This document shows, piece by piece, positions 7,726 through 15,710 of a stretch of DNA of 64,000 nucleotides. The stretch's first letter is position 1. Each line of letters begins with the position of its first letter. Below the pieces are notes generated by a model. That model did not search any database. It was not told where the DNA came from and was given only the letters and a program-made list of their open reading frames with translations. Made by a program: the position numbers and the translations under genes. The stretch comes from Paraplanobispora takensis (lineage in GTDB: Bacteria; Actinomycetota; Actinomycetes; Streptosporangiales; Streptosporangiaceae), in contig NZ_BOOK01000048.1 in NCBI RefSeq assembly GCF_016863195.1, forward strand, positions 1 through 64,000, written 5' to 3'.

Positions 7726-9150
7726 ATGTTCAAAAAACTGCCCGGAGACGAGACACGTGCTCTCGTTTCCACCACCCCTGATACCGCCGTGGTCTTCCGC
7801 CCGGCGGTCATCCGTACCCCGGCCGCCGTCACCATCGCGATCTTCATCGGTCGCCTGCTGATCGGCCTCGTCCGCATCGTCTGGCGCCATCCCGTCGCCG
7901 TGGCCGTGCTCGCCGTCCCCTCCGTGGTGGCCTGGCTGTACGGCTGGCGCCTCGCCCTGGTGGTCGTCTGGATCCCCTTCTCGGTGCTCCTGCCGTGGGC
8001 GCTGTTCAACCGGGACTCCTTCAACGCCTGGTTCGGCCGGCGGCTGCTGGCCTTCTGGCGACTGATCTGGGTGTATCGGCGGCACTGGCACGCGGTCATG
8101 GTCATCTCCGGACTGGCCCGTCACCTCCGGGGCCGTGACTACGTTCCCCGCCTGGTCCGCGTGCGCTGCACTTCCTGGGCGGACCTGGTCAGCGTCAAGA
8201 TGCTGACCGGTCAGGCGGTCACCGACTGGGCCGACCGCATCGAGCACCTGGCCCACGGCTTCGGCGCCACCTCGTGCCGGGTCTCGGTCGCTCGCGCAGG
8301 CCGCCTGCTGCTGACCTTCCCGCGCCGCGATCCGCTGGCCGTACCCTTACCGGCCCTCGCGTTACCCGAGACGGTCTCGGTCGAGCCGGTCGAGATCGGC
8401 ATCTGTGAGGACGGCCGTCCCTGGCGACTGAAGGTCCACGGCACACATGTGCTCGTGGCCGGTGCGACCGGGGCCGGCAAGGGCTCCATCCTGTGGTCGG
8501 TCATCCGCGCCCTGCTCCCGGCGGTCTGGTCCGGCATCACCCAGATCTGGGGACTGGACCCCAAGCTCATGGAACTGTCCTTCGGACGGGCCATCTTCGA
8601 AGGTCACTATGCCGCGACGCCCGAAGAATGCGCCGACCTGCTGGATGAGGCCGTGTCCCTGATGCAGAAGCGCGCCGCGAAGTTCGCCGGAGTCCAGCGC
8701 GAACACATCCCCACCGTCGAAGATCCGTTCATTCTCGTCGTGGTCGACGAGGTCGCCTTCCTGACCGCCTACCAGAGCGACCGGGCCTTGAAGCAACGCA
8801 CCATGGCCGCGCTGGCGACTCTCACCACCCAGGGTCGAGCGGTCGGCTTCGGGGTCCTGGCCGCGCTTCAGGATCCGCGCAAGGACGTGCTGACCATCCG
8901 CAACCTGTTCCCCGACAAGATCGCGCTCCGGCTGGACGAGTCCGAACAGGTGGACATGGTGCTCGGCGACGGTGCCCGTGATCGGGGCGCGCTGGCCGAT
9001 CACATCTCCTTCATCCCCAGCGAGGGCGCGGGCGTCGGTTACGTCCGGCTGGAAACCTCGCCCGACCCGATCCGGGTCCGCGCGGCCTACGTCTCCGATG
9101 CCGACATCCGCGAGATGGCCGCGCTGTTCGAGACGGAGGAGACAGTCTGA
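7726..9150 (+). CDS. traSA: FtsK/SpoIIIE-type DNA translocase (TraSA-like)
   Basis: 474 residues. Two or three membrane segments lie at about 33-92. The FtsK ATPase domain follows, with Walker A GATGAGKGS near 246-254 and Walker B FILVVVDEVAF near 335-345. In AICEs a single hexameric FtsK-like protein moves double-stranded DNA between mycelial cells, so this is the transfer protein. GAGAGGAC lies 9 nt before ATG 7726. The stop overlaps the next start by 1 bp, so tra, the small protein, rep, xis and int form one overlapping transcription unit. Confidence 0.93.
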   Translation: MFKKLPGDETRALVSTTPDTAVVFRPAVIRTPAAVTIAIFIGRLLIGLVRIVWRHPVAVAVLAVPSVVAWLYGWRLALVVVWIPFSVLLPWALFNRDSFNAWFGRRLLAFWRLIWVYRRHWHAVMVISGLARHLRGRDYVPRLVRVRCTSWADLVSVKMLTGQAVTDWADRIEHLAHGFGATSCRVSVARAGRLLLTFPRRDPLAVPLPALALPETVSVEPVEIGICEDGRPWRLKVHGTHVLVAGATGAGKGSILWSVIRALLPAVWSGITQIWGLDPKLMELSFGRAIFEGHYAATPEECADLLDEAVSLMQKRAAKFAGVQREHIPTVEDPFILVVVDEVAFLTAYQSDRALKQRTMAALATLTTQGRAVGFGVLAALQDPRKDVLTIRNLFPDKIALRLDESEQVDMVLGDGARDRGALADHISFIPSEGAGVGYVRLETSPDPIRVRAAYVSDADIREMAALFETEETV

Positions 9151-9344
9151 TGAAGATCACCATTTACGGCACCGAAGCCGAGATCGACGCCCTGCCCTTC
9201 CGTCGGCTGCGGACCTTCGACGGCTCCGAGCTGGGCGAAGTGGTCCTGACCATCGATCTGGACTCCGCTCGCCTGCGCAAAGACCCCTACAGCGATGCCT
9301 ACCGGCTCTGCGCCGACCTGATCGACAGGAAGGAGGACTCATGA
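9150..9344 (+). CDS. small AICE protein between tra and rep
   Basis: 64 residues (MKITIYGTEAEIDALPFRR...). Its start overlaps the tra stop (TGATG) and its stop overlaps the rep start (ATGA), so it is translationally coupled on both sides. The MKITIYGTEAEI beginning suggests a small beta-alpha fold. Comparable short genes occur at this place in many AICEs; the role is unknown. Confidence 0.75.
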   Translation: MKITIYGTEAEIDALPFRRLRTFDGSELGEVVLTIDLDSARLRKDPYSDAYRLCADLIDRKEDS

Positions 9345-11083
9345 CCGATGCCCCCACCCCCTCAACCCCTGACGCCGTCACGTCGGTGGACGCCTCCCGT
9401 CCCCGGCTGCCCCGCGCTGTACGTGACCGGCTGCCCATGGCCCTGGACGTGATGATCGAGGTGGCCAAGCTCAACGGCGTGTGCATCCGGCCGATCGAGA
9501 TGCGGCGACTCGACACCCGTACCGGCCGGCAACAGCCCTTCGACGTCCCGTGCGGCAACACCAAGGAAGCCAAGTGCCCGCCGTGCGCGCAGCGCAACAA
9601 GCAACTGCGCAAAGCCCAGTGTCGGGAGGGCTGGCACCTGGAGAGCGAACCGATCACCGAGCCGGATCCTTCGACGGAGGAGCAGCGTTGGCTGGTCGAG
9701 TTCCGCGCCGATGTTCAAGCCAAGCGGGACGCGGCCGAACGCGACGGCAACACCGCAGAGGCCGCCGACTGGGATGCCGCGATCGTCGAAATCGATGAGG
9801 AGATCAATGCCGCTGGGATGCGGGGCAGTCTGGCAGGCCGTACGGCCGCCAAGCGCTCCCGCTCCACCCGCAGACGGCAGGACGCTCCGGATCTGCCCAA
9901 GCGGGCACGCCAGGACACCACCCTCGGGCGTACCTTCACCGGCACCGACGGCAAGGTGCTGCGACCTTCGCTGTTCGTCACCCTGACCCTGCCCTCCTAC
10001 GGCCGCATCCGGGCCGGGCAGGGCGTACCGGTCGACCCCTCGACCTACGACTACGCGCGGGCCGCTCGCGATGCGCTGCACTTCTCCAAGCTGGTGGATC
10101 GGTTCGTGCAGAACCTGCGGCGCGTGGCCGGCTACGACGTGCAGTACTTCGCCACCATCGAGCCGCAGAAGCGCCTCGCGCCGCATCTGCACATGGCCAT
10201 CCGGGGCACGCTGCCACGTGCGGAGATCAAGGCGATTGCGGCGGCCACCTACCACCAGGTGTGGTGGCCGGCCGTTGATGAGGTGCGCTTCGAGGGCGAG
10301 CACCTGCCGGTGTGGAACCCGCGAGCCGACTTGCCCGATGGCGGCACCTACCCGGACGGGCAAAGCGGCGACTACTTCGACCCGGTCACCGGGGAAGTGC
10401 TGCCGACCTGGGAGGAGGCCCTCGACCAGCTCGACGCCGACCAGGACGCCGAACCCTTGCACGTGGTCCGCTTCGGCGACCAGGTCGACGTCCAAGGCGT
10501 GCTGGCCGGCACCCCCGATGCCGACCAGTGCATCTGGTACCTGAGCAAATACCTGACCAAGTCCTTGGGGGAGTCCCTCGCCCCGGACGAGCCGCACTAT
10601 CAGGCACGCCGGGACCACGCCGCCCGGATGGTCGACGCCCTGCGCTATGAACCGTGCTCGCCGACGTGTGCGAACTGGCTGCGGTACGGCATTCAGCCCA
10701 AGGGTGCGAAGCGGGGGATGCTTCCCGGCCGGTGCCGGGGCAAGGCGCACAAGCCCGAACACCTCGGCTACGCCGGACGTCGCGTGCTGGTCTCGCGCAA
10801 GTGGTCCAACAAGACCCTGCGCGAGCACAAGGCCGACCGCCGGGCCTGGGTGCTGGATGCGCTCGGCCTGGCCGATGATCCCGCCGAGAGCGACCCGCAC
10901 CGCTACGTCTGGCACCCGGTCTCCTCCAAAGACCCGACCCGGAGCCCGCTGGCCAAACGGCTGCTGCGCAGCATCGCCGACCGGCAACGCACCCGGGCAC
11001 GGCTGGCCGAACTCCAGGCCAGAGCAGACGGCAGACCCCTCGACGAACTTTCGGCAACTCCGGGGATGGAGGTGGCGGCATGA
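9341..11083 (+). CDS. repSA: rolling-circle replication initiator (RepSA family)
   Basis: 580 residues from ATG 9341, which has AGGAGG a few bases upstream. A CPPC zinc-like knuckle lies near 78-82. The HUH motif PHLHMA (H282, H284) is followed about 115 residues on by YLSKYLTK (Y400/Y404), the catalytic tyrosine region, so this is an HUH endonuclease that nicks and joins one strand for rolling-circle replication of the excised element. A basic C-terminal third may bind DNA. Rep overlaps both its neighbours by 4 bp. The double-strand origin is not obvious by eye and in this family often lies within or near rep. Confidence 0.92.
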   Translation: MTDAPTPSTPDAVTSVDASRPRLPRAVRDRLPMALDVMIEVAKLNGVCIRPIEMRRLDTRTGRQQPFDVPCGNTKEAKCPPCAQRNKQLRKAQCREGWHLESEPITEPDPSTEEQRWLVEFRADVQAKRDAAERDGNTAEAADWDAAIVEIDEEINAAGMRGSLAGRTAAKRSRSTRRRQDAPDLPKRARQDTTLGRTFTGTDGKVLRPSLFVTLTLPSYGRIRAGQGVPVDPSTYDYARAARDALHFSKLVDRFVQNLRRVAGYDVQYFATIEPQKRLAPHLHMAIRGTLPRAEIKAIAAATYHQVWWPAVDEVRFEGEHLPVWNPRADLPDGGTYPDGQSGDYFDPVTGEVLPTWEEALDQLDADQDAEPLHVVRFGDQVDVQGVLAGTPDADQCIWYLSKYLTKSLGESLAPDEPHYQARRDHAARMVDALRYEPCSPTCANWLRYGIQPKGAKRGMLPGRCRGKAHKPEHLGYAGRRVLVSRKWSNKTLREHKADRRAWVLDALGLADDPAESDPHRYVWHPVSSKDPTRSPLAKRLLRSIADRQRTRARLAELQARADGRPLDELSATPGMEVAA

Positions 11084-11271
11084 AGAAGAAAGACGAGCTG
11101 ATGACCGTCCCCGAGATCCTCGAAGAGCTGCGCGGGGTCTCGGAACGCACCTTCTACCGCTGGCGTGAGATCGGGAAGTTCCCGGCCGGGTTCCGCCTGC
11201 CCAACGGCGACATCCGGCTCTACCGGAGCGAGTTCGAAGCCTGGCTCGAATCCCTCCGGAGGGCGGCATGA
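11080..11271 (+). CDS. xis: excisionase (MerR-like HTH)
   Basis: 63 residues. The winged-helix Xis pattern is plain: MTVPEILEELRGVSERTFYRWREIGKFP, a gap, then LPNGDIRLYRSEFEAWLES. Such proteins bend att DNA and drive integrase toward excision. Start and stop overlap rep and int by 4 bp each (ATGA), the usual AICE arrangement. Confidence 0.93.
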   Translation: MKKKDELMTVPEILEELRGVSERTFYRWREIGKFPAGFRLPNGDIRLYRSEFEAWLESLRRAA

Positions 11272-12650
11272 ACACCTCCTACAGGGTGAGGTTCTGGGAG
11301 ATCCGGAGCAACACGCGATCCGAGGGGCCGGGCAAGAAGCCCCGTATCGTCTCCCACACCGTGCGCTGGACGGTGGGCAACCGGGAGAAGTCCTCGACCT
11401 TCAAGACGAAGGGTCTCGCCGAGAATTTCCTGTCCTCCCTGCGGCAGGCGGCCAAGAACGGGGAGGCGTTCGACCTGGGGAGCGGGCTTCCCCTCTCCAT
11501 GATCGAGGCCAAGGAGGGGCGAACCTGGTACTCCCTCGCCGTGGCCTATGTCCAAGCCTGGTGGCCTCATGCGGCGGCCAAGAGTCGTGAGGGCATCACC
11601 GACTCCCTCGCTTACGTCACGCCCATCCTGGTCAACGACCATCCCGGCCGTCCGGATGACGAGGACATCAGGCGGGTGCTGCTTGAGTACTCCTTCGTGC
11701 CCGAGGAGCGCCGTCCGGTCCCCTCTGAGAAGGTGCTCCGGGTGGTGCGCTGGCTCGAAGCGGCTTCCCTGCCCCTCACTGCGATGGAGGAGCCCAAGCA
11801 CACCCGGGCGGCGCTGGAGGCCCTCTCGCTGCGGCTCGACGGCAAGGCTGCGGCGGCCTCGACCTACCGGCGCAAGCGGGCGGTCTTCCACCGGGTGCTG
11901 GAGTACGCCGTGGAGCTCGGCGAGCTTTCGGCAAATCCGATCCACAAGGTGAAGTTCCGCAAGACCAAGACCAGTGACGAGGTTGATCGGCGCTCGGTGG
12001 TCAACCCCGCTCAAGCGCGGCGGTTGCTGACTGCCGTCACCTACGCGGGCCGTACCCGTGGGGTGATGATGGCGGCCATGTTCGCCTGCATGTACTTCGG
12101 CGCTTTGCGCCCGGCGGAGGCGGCCGGGCTGCGCGAGGCGAACTGTCATCTCCCGGAGACCGGGTGGGGGATGCTGACCTTGGAGAAGAGCCGGCCGGAG
12201 AGCAACAAGCGCTATACCGACTCCGGCGAGGCCAACGACGAACGCGGGCTCAAGCACCGCCACGAGAAGGAGACCCGGCACGTTCCCATCCCTCCCGAAC
12301 TGGTGGCCATCCTGCGGGCGCACATCGAGGAGTACGGCGTCGCCGAAGATGGCCGGCTGTTTCGGACCAGGAACGGCAAGAGCTTCCCCGGCTCGACGGT
12401 CTCGATGGTCTGGAAGCAGGCTCGTGCTTTCGCCTTCCCACCCGAGGTGGTCACCTCGCCCCTGGCGCGCCGGCCGTACGACCTGCGGCATGCGGCCGTC
12501 TCACTGTGGCTGAACGCCGGAGTGCATGCCCCCGAGGTCGCCCAGCGAGCGGGGCACGGGGTGGATGTGCTGCTCCGGGTCTACGCCAAGTGCATCGACG
12601 GGCAACACGAGACGGCCAACAAGCGGATCTTGGCGGCGCTCGGCACATGA
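11268..12650 (+). CDS. int: site-specific tyrosine integrase
   Basis: 460 residues. An arm-binding N-terminus, a SAM-like core-binding domain (about 80-230) and the catalytic domain are present. The catalytic set is visible: Arg in GALRPAEA (near 281), RH in YDLRHAAVSLWL (near 406-407), His in AQRAGHG (near 429) and the nucleophile Tyr in LLRVYAK (near 438). The gene lies between xis and the tRNA-Lys attachment site, 256 bp from the att repeat, as expected of an enzyme that recombines that site. It is unrelated in detail to the broken integrase at 1-411. Confidence 0.95.
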   Translation: MNTSYRVRFWEIRSNTRSEGPGKKPRIVSHTVRWTVGNREKSSTFKTKGLAENFLSSLRQAAKNGEAFDLGSGLPLSMIEAKEGRTWYSLAVAYVQAWWPHAAAKSREGITDSLAYVTPILVNDHPGRPDDEDIRRVLLEYSFVPEERRPVPSEKVLRVVRWLEAASLPLTAMEEPKHTRAALEALSLRLDGKAAAASTYRRKRAVFHRVLEYAVELGELSANPIHKVKFRKTKTSDEVDRRSVVNPAQARRLLTAVTYAGRTRGVMMAAMFACMYFGALRPAEAAGLREANCHLPETGWGMLTLEKSRPESNKRYTDSGEANDERGLKHRHEKETRHVPIPPELVAILRAHIEEYGVAEDGRLFRTRNGKSFPGSTVSMVWKQARAFAFPPEVVTSPLARRPYDLRHAAVSLWLNAGVHAPEVAQRAGHGVDVLLRVYAKCIDGQHETANKRILAALGT

Positions 12651-12676
12651 GATCCACCACGGCACGGCGCAGCGGA

Positions 12677-12701
12677 GGACCCCGGGAAGCTCTCGGGGTC
12701 C
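12677..12701 (+). terminator. terminator-like hairpin after int
   Basis: GGACCCCGGGA / TCTCGGGGTCC, an 11-bp stem with one G-T pair and a 3-nt loop, 27 bp after the int stop. There is no long T run, which is usual for actinomycete terminators. Confidence 0.6.
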
Positions 12702-12788
12702 TTCGTCATGTCGGCCTCGACGGCCCCGGAATCGCTCCGGACGCCTCCGGAACGCCAGTGCCCGCCTGGGGAAACGCTCAAGATCGCA

Positions 12789-12804
12789 TTCCGCGTATAT
12801 TCCG
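12789..12804 (+). repeat. candidate integrase/excisionase arm site, copy 3
   Basis: TTCCG-CGTATA-TTCCG, differing from the copy at 716 by one base and about 100 bp inside the right att copy. Just after it (12821-12846) a 10-bp unit, CTGC(A/G)TCCGA, is repeated nearly three times, again at helical spacing. Confidence 0.5.
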
Positions 12805-12906
12805 GGACCACTGGCAGACGGCTGCATCCGACTGCGTCCGACTGCATGGGCCGGTGAAGATCGACAGGAATGAAAGCCCTGGTCAGAGCCCAAATTCCTG
12901 GTCGGG

Positions 12907-12953
12907 AGTGGTAGGGCGCCTGGGACTCGAACCCAGAACCTACGGATTAAAAG
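12907..12953 (-). repeat. attachment site, right copy (inside tRNA-Lys)
   Basis: Perfect 47-bp match to 592-638. Here the segment is part of the complete tRNA, so integration kept the gene whole. Confidence 0.92.
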
Positions 12954-12984
12954 TCCGCAGCTCTAACCATTGAGCTAACGCCCC
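12912..12984 (-). tRNA. tRNA-Lys(TTT)
   Basis: The 73-nt cloverleaf begins GGGGCGTTAGCTC. The anticodon loop CTTTTAA gives anticodon TTT. T arm CTGGG-TTCGAGT-CCCAG, acceptor GGGGCGT pairing with GCGCCCT (G-U at both ends), discriminator A. CCA is encoded at 12909-12911. It is the integration target of the AICE. Confidence 0.96.
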
Positions 12985-13101
12985 GCTTGAGACAGCGTAC
13001 CGAGGATAGTGTCCGCCGACGCCCGTTGCCAGGTGCGGGAGAGGGCGTCTGTTCACTCGAGCGGCGGGTGGGAGGGCGGGATACTTCCTACAGTAGAGGG
13101 T

Positions 13102-13734
13102 GTGACGAGATCTGGACCGGAGCTGGACGGCTCCCTTCGTGAGTCCGCGCGGGGCGGTTATGTCGTGGTGGACGTGGAGACGACGGGTTTCTCGCCGGCC
13201 AGGGGGGACCGGATATGTGAGATCGCCCTGATCTCGCTGGACGGCGAGGGCGAGACCGTCGACGAGTGGCACTCCCTGGTCGACCCGCGCCGGGACACCG
13301 GGGCCGTGCACATCCACGGCATCACCCGGGCGATGGTCGAGGGGGCGCCGGTCATCCACGAGGTGCTGGACGAGATCTGGAGCCGCGTCGCCGGGCGTGT
13401 CCTGGTGGCGCACAACGCCCCGTTCGATCTGCGCTTCCTCAAGGATCTCCCGGGGAGCCACTGGGTGACGGAGACGCTGTGCACCCAGCGGCTCGCCCCG
13501 GAGTTCCTGCCCTACGGCAAGTGGACCCTGGCCGCCTGCTGCGAGCGTGCTGAGGTTCCCCTGGTGAACGCCCACGCCGCGCTGGTCGACGCCCGCGCCA
13601 CCGCCGAGCTGTTCCGCTCCTTCCTGCGGAAGGGCGGCTCCTGGCAGGATCGGCTGTACAGGGCGGCGCAGGCTCCCGAATGGCGCCCCTGCGGGCTGCC
13701 GCAGCGGGAGGCCCGCCGGCGGCCGATCACGTAG
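13102..13734 (+). CDS. DnaQ-like 3'-5' exonuclease
   Basis: 210 residues. DEDDh exonuclease motifs are present: VVVDVETTGF (D24, E26), VAHNAPFDLRFL with the second Asp, and HAALVDARATAELF with the late His and Asp. It equals the epsilon-like domain alone, without a polymerase or UvrC part. GTG 13102 is probably leaderless, because TACAGT (13089-13094) ends 7 nt before it. The stop codon TAG lies inside the first unit of a 22-bp tandem repeat. The gene is convergent with the acyl-CoA dehydrogenase. Confidence 0.88.
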   Translation: MTRSGPELDGSLRESARGGYVVVDVETTGFSPARGDRICEIALISLDGEGETVDEWHSLVDPRRDTGAVHIHGITRAMVEGAPVIHEVLDEIWSRVAGRVLVAHNAPFDLRFLKDLPGSHWVTETLCTQRLAPEFLPYGKWTLAACCERAEVPLVNAHAALVDARATAELFRSFLRKGGSWQDRLYRAAQAPEWRPCGLPQREARRRPIT

Positions 13735-13792
13735 CCCACGGGTCCCGCTCACGTAGCCCACGGGTCCCGCTCACGTAGCCCACGGGTCCCGC
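13727..13792. repeat. three perfect 22-bp tandem repeats
   Basis: TCACGTAGCCCACGGGTCCC plus GC, repeated at 13727, 13749 and 13771 without a mismatch. The first copy encodes the last two residues and the TAG of the exonuclease; the others fill the gap to the convergent dehydrogenase gene. It looks like a recent slippage expansion. Confidence 0.95.
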
Positions 13793-13797
13793 CGGCC

Positions 13798-14955
13798 TCA
13801 GCGGTAGGCGGGGATGCCCGTCAGCGCCTCGCCCAGCACCAGCGTGTGGATCTCCTGGGTGCCCTCGTAGGTCAGTACGGACTCCAGGTTGTTCATGTGG
13901 CGGATCACCGGATACTCCAGGGTGATGCCGTTGCCGCCGAGGATCGTGCGGGCCTGGCGGGCGATGTCCAGGGCGGCCCGGACGTTGGCCAGTTTGCCGA
14001 AGCTGATCTGACGCGGGGTGATCTCTCCGAGCTCCTTCAGACGGCCCAGGTGGAGCGCGGTGAGCTGGGCCTGGCCGAGGCCGACGTACATCCAGGCGAG
14101 CTTCTCCTGGGTCAGCTGGAAGCCGCCGATGGGCCTGTCGAACTGGACGCGGGTCTTGGCGTAGTCGACTGCCGACTCCAGGCAGGCGCGGGCCGCGCCG
14201 ACGACGCCCCACAGGATGCCGAAGCGGGCCTCCGACAGGCACGACAGGGGACCCTTCAGCCCGAGGACCTCGGGCAGTACGGCCGACGCAGGCAGGCGGA
14301 CGTCGTCGAAGTAGAGAGAGGAGGTCACCGAGGCGCGCAGGGACATCTTCTTGTGGATCTCGGGAGCGGAGAAGCCGGGCGTGTCGGTGGGGACCACGAA
14401 GCCGCGGATGCCCTCCTCGGTCTGGGCCCACACCACGGCGACGTCGGCGACGGAGCCGTTGGTGATCCACATCTTCGAGCCGTTGAGGATCCAGTCGCCG
14501 GAGGGGTCCTGCTTGGCGTGGGTGCGCATGCCGGCCGGGTCGGAGCCGTGGTCGGGCTCGGTCAGCCCGAAGCAGCCGATCGCCTCGCCGGAGGCCATCC
14601 GGGGCAGCCACTCCTCCTTCTGCTCGGCGGAGCCGTACTTCCAGATGGGGAACATGGCCAGCGAGCCCTGGACCGACACGAACGAGCGCAGGCCGGAGTC
14701 GCCGGCCTCCAGCTCACGGCAGGCGACGCCGTAGGAGACCGCGTCCAGCCCCGCGCAGCCGTACCCCTCCAGGTGCATGCCGAGGAGCCCGAGTTCGCCG
14801 AGTACGGGAGCGAATTCGCGGGCGGGGAAGGCGGCGTCCTCGAACCAGTCGCCGACGTGCGGGAGGATCCGGTCGGAGACGAACCCCTTGACGGTGTCGC
14901 GGATGAGGCGCTGTTCCTCGGAGAGCACGTCGTCGATGCGCAGGAGATCGTCCAT
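13798..14955 (-). CDS. gcdH: acyl-CoA dehydrogenase, glutaryl-CoA dehydrogenase type
   Basis: 385 residues from ATG 14955, preceded by AGAGGA at good spacing. The FAD-dependent acyl-CoA dehydrogenase fold is complete: GLRSFVSVQGSLAM, CFGLTEPDHGSDPAGM, KMWITNG, RVQFDRPIGGFQ, and the catalytic Glu (about E364) in TYEGTQEIHTLVLG. The SVQGSL and EGTQEIH signatures are those of glutaryl-CoA dehydrogenase, which converts glutaryl-CoA to crotonyl-CoA in lysine and tryptophan breakdown. No other gene of that pathway is adjacent, so the exact substrate is inferred. Confidence 0.88.
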   Translation of the reverse strand: MDDLLRIDDVLSEEQRLIRDTVKGFVSDRILPHVGDWFEDAAFPAREFAPVLGELGLLGMHLEGYGCAGLDAVSYGVACRELEAGDSGLRSFVSVQGSLAMFPIWKYGSAEQKEEWLPRMASGEAIGCFGLTEPDHGSDPAGMRTHAKQDPSGDWILNGSKMWITNGSVADVAVVWAQTEEGIRGFVVPTDTPGFSAPEIHKKMSLRASVTSSLYFDDVRLPASAVLPEVLGLKGPLSCLSEARFGILWGVVGAARACLESAVDYAKTRVQFDRPIGGFQLTQEKLAWMYVGLGQAQLTALHLGRLKELGEITPRQISFGKLANVRAALDIARQARTILGGNGITLEYPVIRHMNNLESVLTYEGTQEIHTLVLGEALTGIPAYR

Positions 14956-15184
14956 GAGGGTTCCTCTCGTCCGTGGTGACCCTGCCGGGGCCGTACGGGT
15001 GACCCCGCCGAGGCCGTACGGGACTCCGCCCAGGCCGTGCGGAACGGCCCTGCCGAGGTCGTACGGCCGGCCGGATCCCGGGCCGGGGTCGGTGGTGGCC
15101 CTGTCAGGGTATTGCGGGGGTGTCAGGGTTCGGCCAGGGGGAATCCCGATGTGACGCGACCCCGCCGCAGGGCAGTCTGAGGAC

Positions 15185-15709
15185 ATGAGCGAAAACGACT
15201 TCTCAGGCGTCAAGCAGCTCCGCCGGACCAGGGACGGACGCATCGTCGCGGGTGTGGCCGCGGGCCTCGGCCGCTACGTCGGGATCGACCCGAACATCAT
15301 CCGCGCGATCCTCGCCGTCGCCACCATCTTCGGTGGTCTCGGGGTGGCCCTGTACGCGGTCGGCTGGCTCCTGCTGCCCGAGGAGGGCAAGGACAGGTCG
15401 ATCGTCCAGGACCTGATCGAGAACAACAAGGACAACCCCGCCTGGCTGGACGCCAGGGCCAAGGCCGAGCGCGGCTGGCGCGAGGGGCTGGCGAAGGCCG
15501 AGCAGGGCTGGGCCCGGGCCACCCACAACGACCGGACCGGCGCGCCGTACCAGGGCCACCAGGGCGTGTCCCACCCCACGCACCAGGACCCGCCGGCGTC
15601 CTACCCCGACTATCGTGACCCGGTCTCGCCGTACGCCGGCTCCGAGCCCCCGCGGTACGCCACCCCGCAGGCCCCCCGGGGCGACGACGAGCCCAAGCCG
15701 CAGGTCTGA
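15185..15709 (+). CDS. PspC-domain membrane protein
   Basis: 174 residues. The PspC domain is at about 8-62: RRTRDGRIVAGVAAGLGRYVGIDPNIIR, then a hydrophobic helix ending WLLLPEEGK. The rest is a soluble charged helix with an imperfect repeat (AKAERGWREGLAKAEQGWARA) and a Pro/Tyr-rich tail. PspC proteins are membrane stress sensors in other bacteria; the tail is typical of actinobacterial members. It is divergent from the dehydrogenase. Confidence 0.85.
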   Translation: MSENDFSGVKQLRRTRDGRIVAGVAAGLGRYVGIDPNIIRAILAVATIFGGLGVALYAVGWLLLPEEGKDRSIVQDLIENNKDNPAWLDARAKAERGWREGLAKAEQGWARATHNDRTGAPYQGHQGVSHPTHQDPPASYPDYRDPVSPYAGSEPPRYATPQAPRGDDEPKPQV

Positions 15710-15710
15710 G

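Larger units (their letters stand above)
592..12953 (+). mobile_element. AICE (pSAM2-like integrative and conjugative element) in tRNA-Lys
   Basis: Two identical 47-bp copies of the 3' part of tRNA-Lys(TTT) bound the region. Between them is the full AICE backbone in the usual order: GntR repressor, Pra-like activator, FtsK-type Tra protein, HUH Rep, Xis, Int, with int next to the intact tRNA. One element unit is 12,315 bp. AICEs are known to excise, replicate by rolling circle and transfer double-stranded DNA with a single FtsK-like protein. The backbone genes are all uninterrupted, so the element could still be active; that is inference. Cargo lies between about 750 and 6220. Confidence 0.92.

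Noticed and set aside
9362-11275. 637-residue open frame on the minus strand
   Set aside because: Antisense to the HUH Rep gene; no recognisable motif.
13727-13792. CRISPR-like repeats
   Set aside because: The 22-bp units are directly adjacent without spacers, and no cas gene is present. The 12-bp repeats at 43529 are rejected for the same reason.
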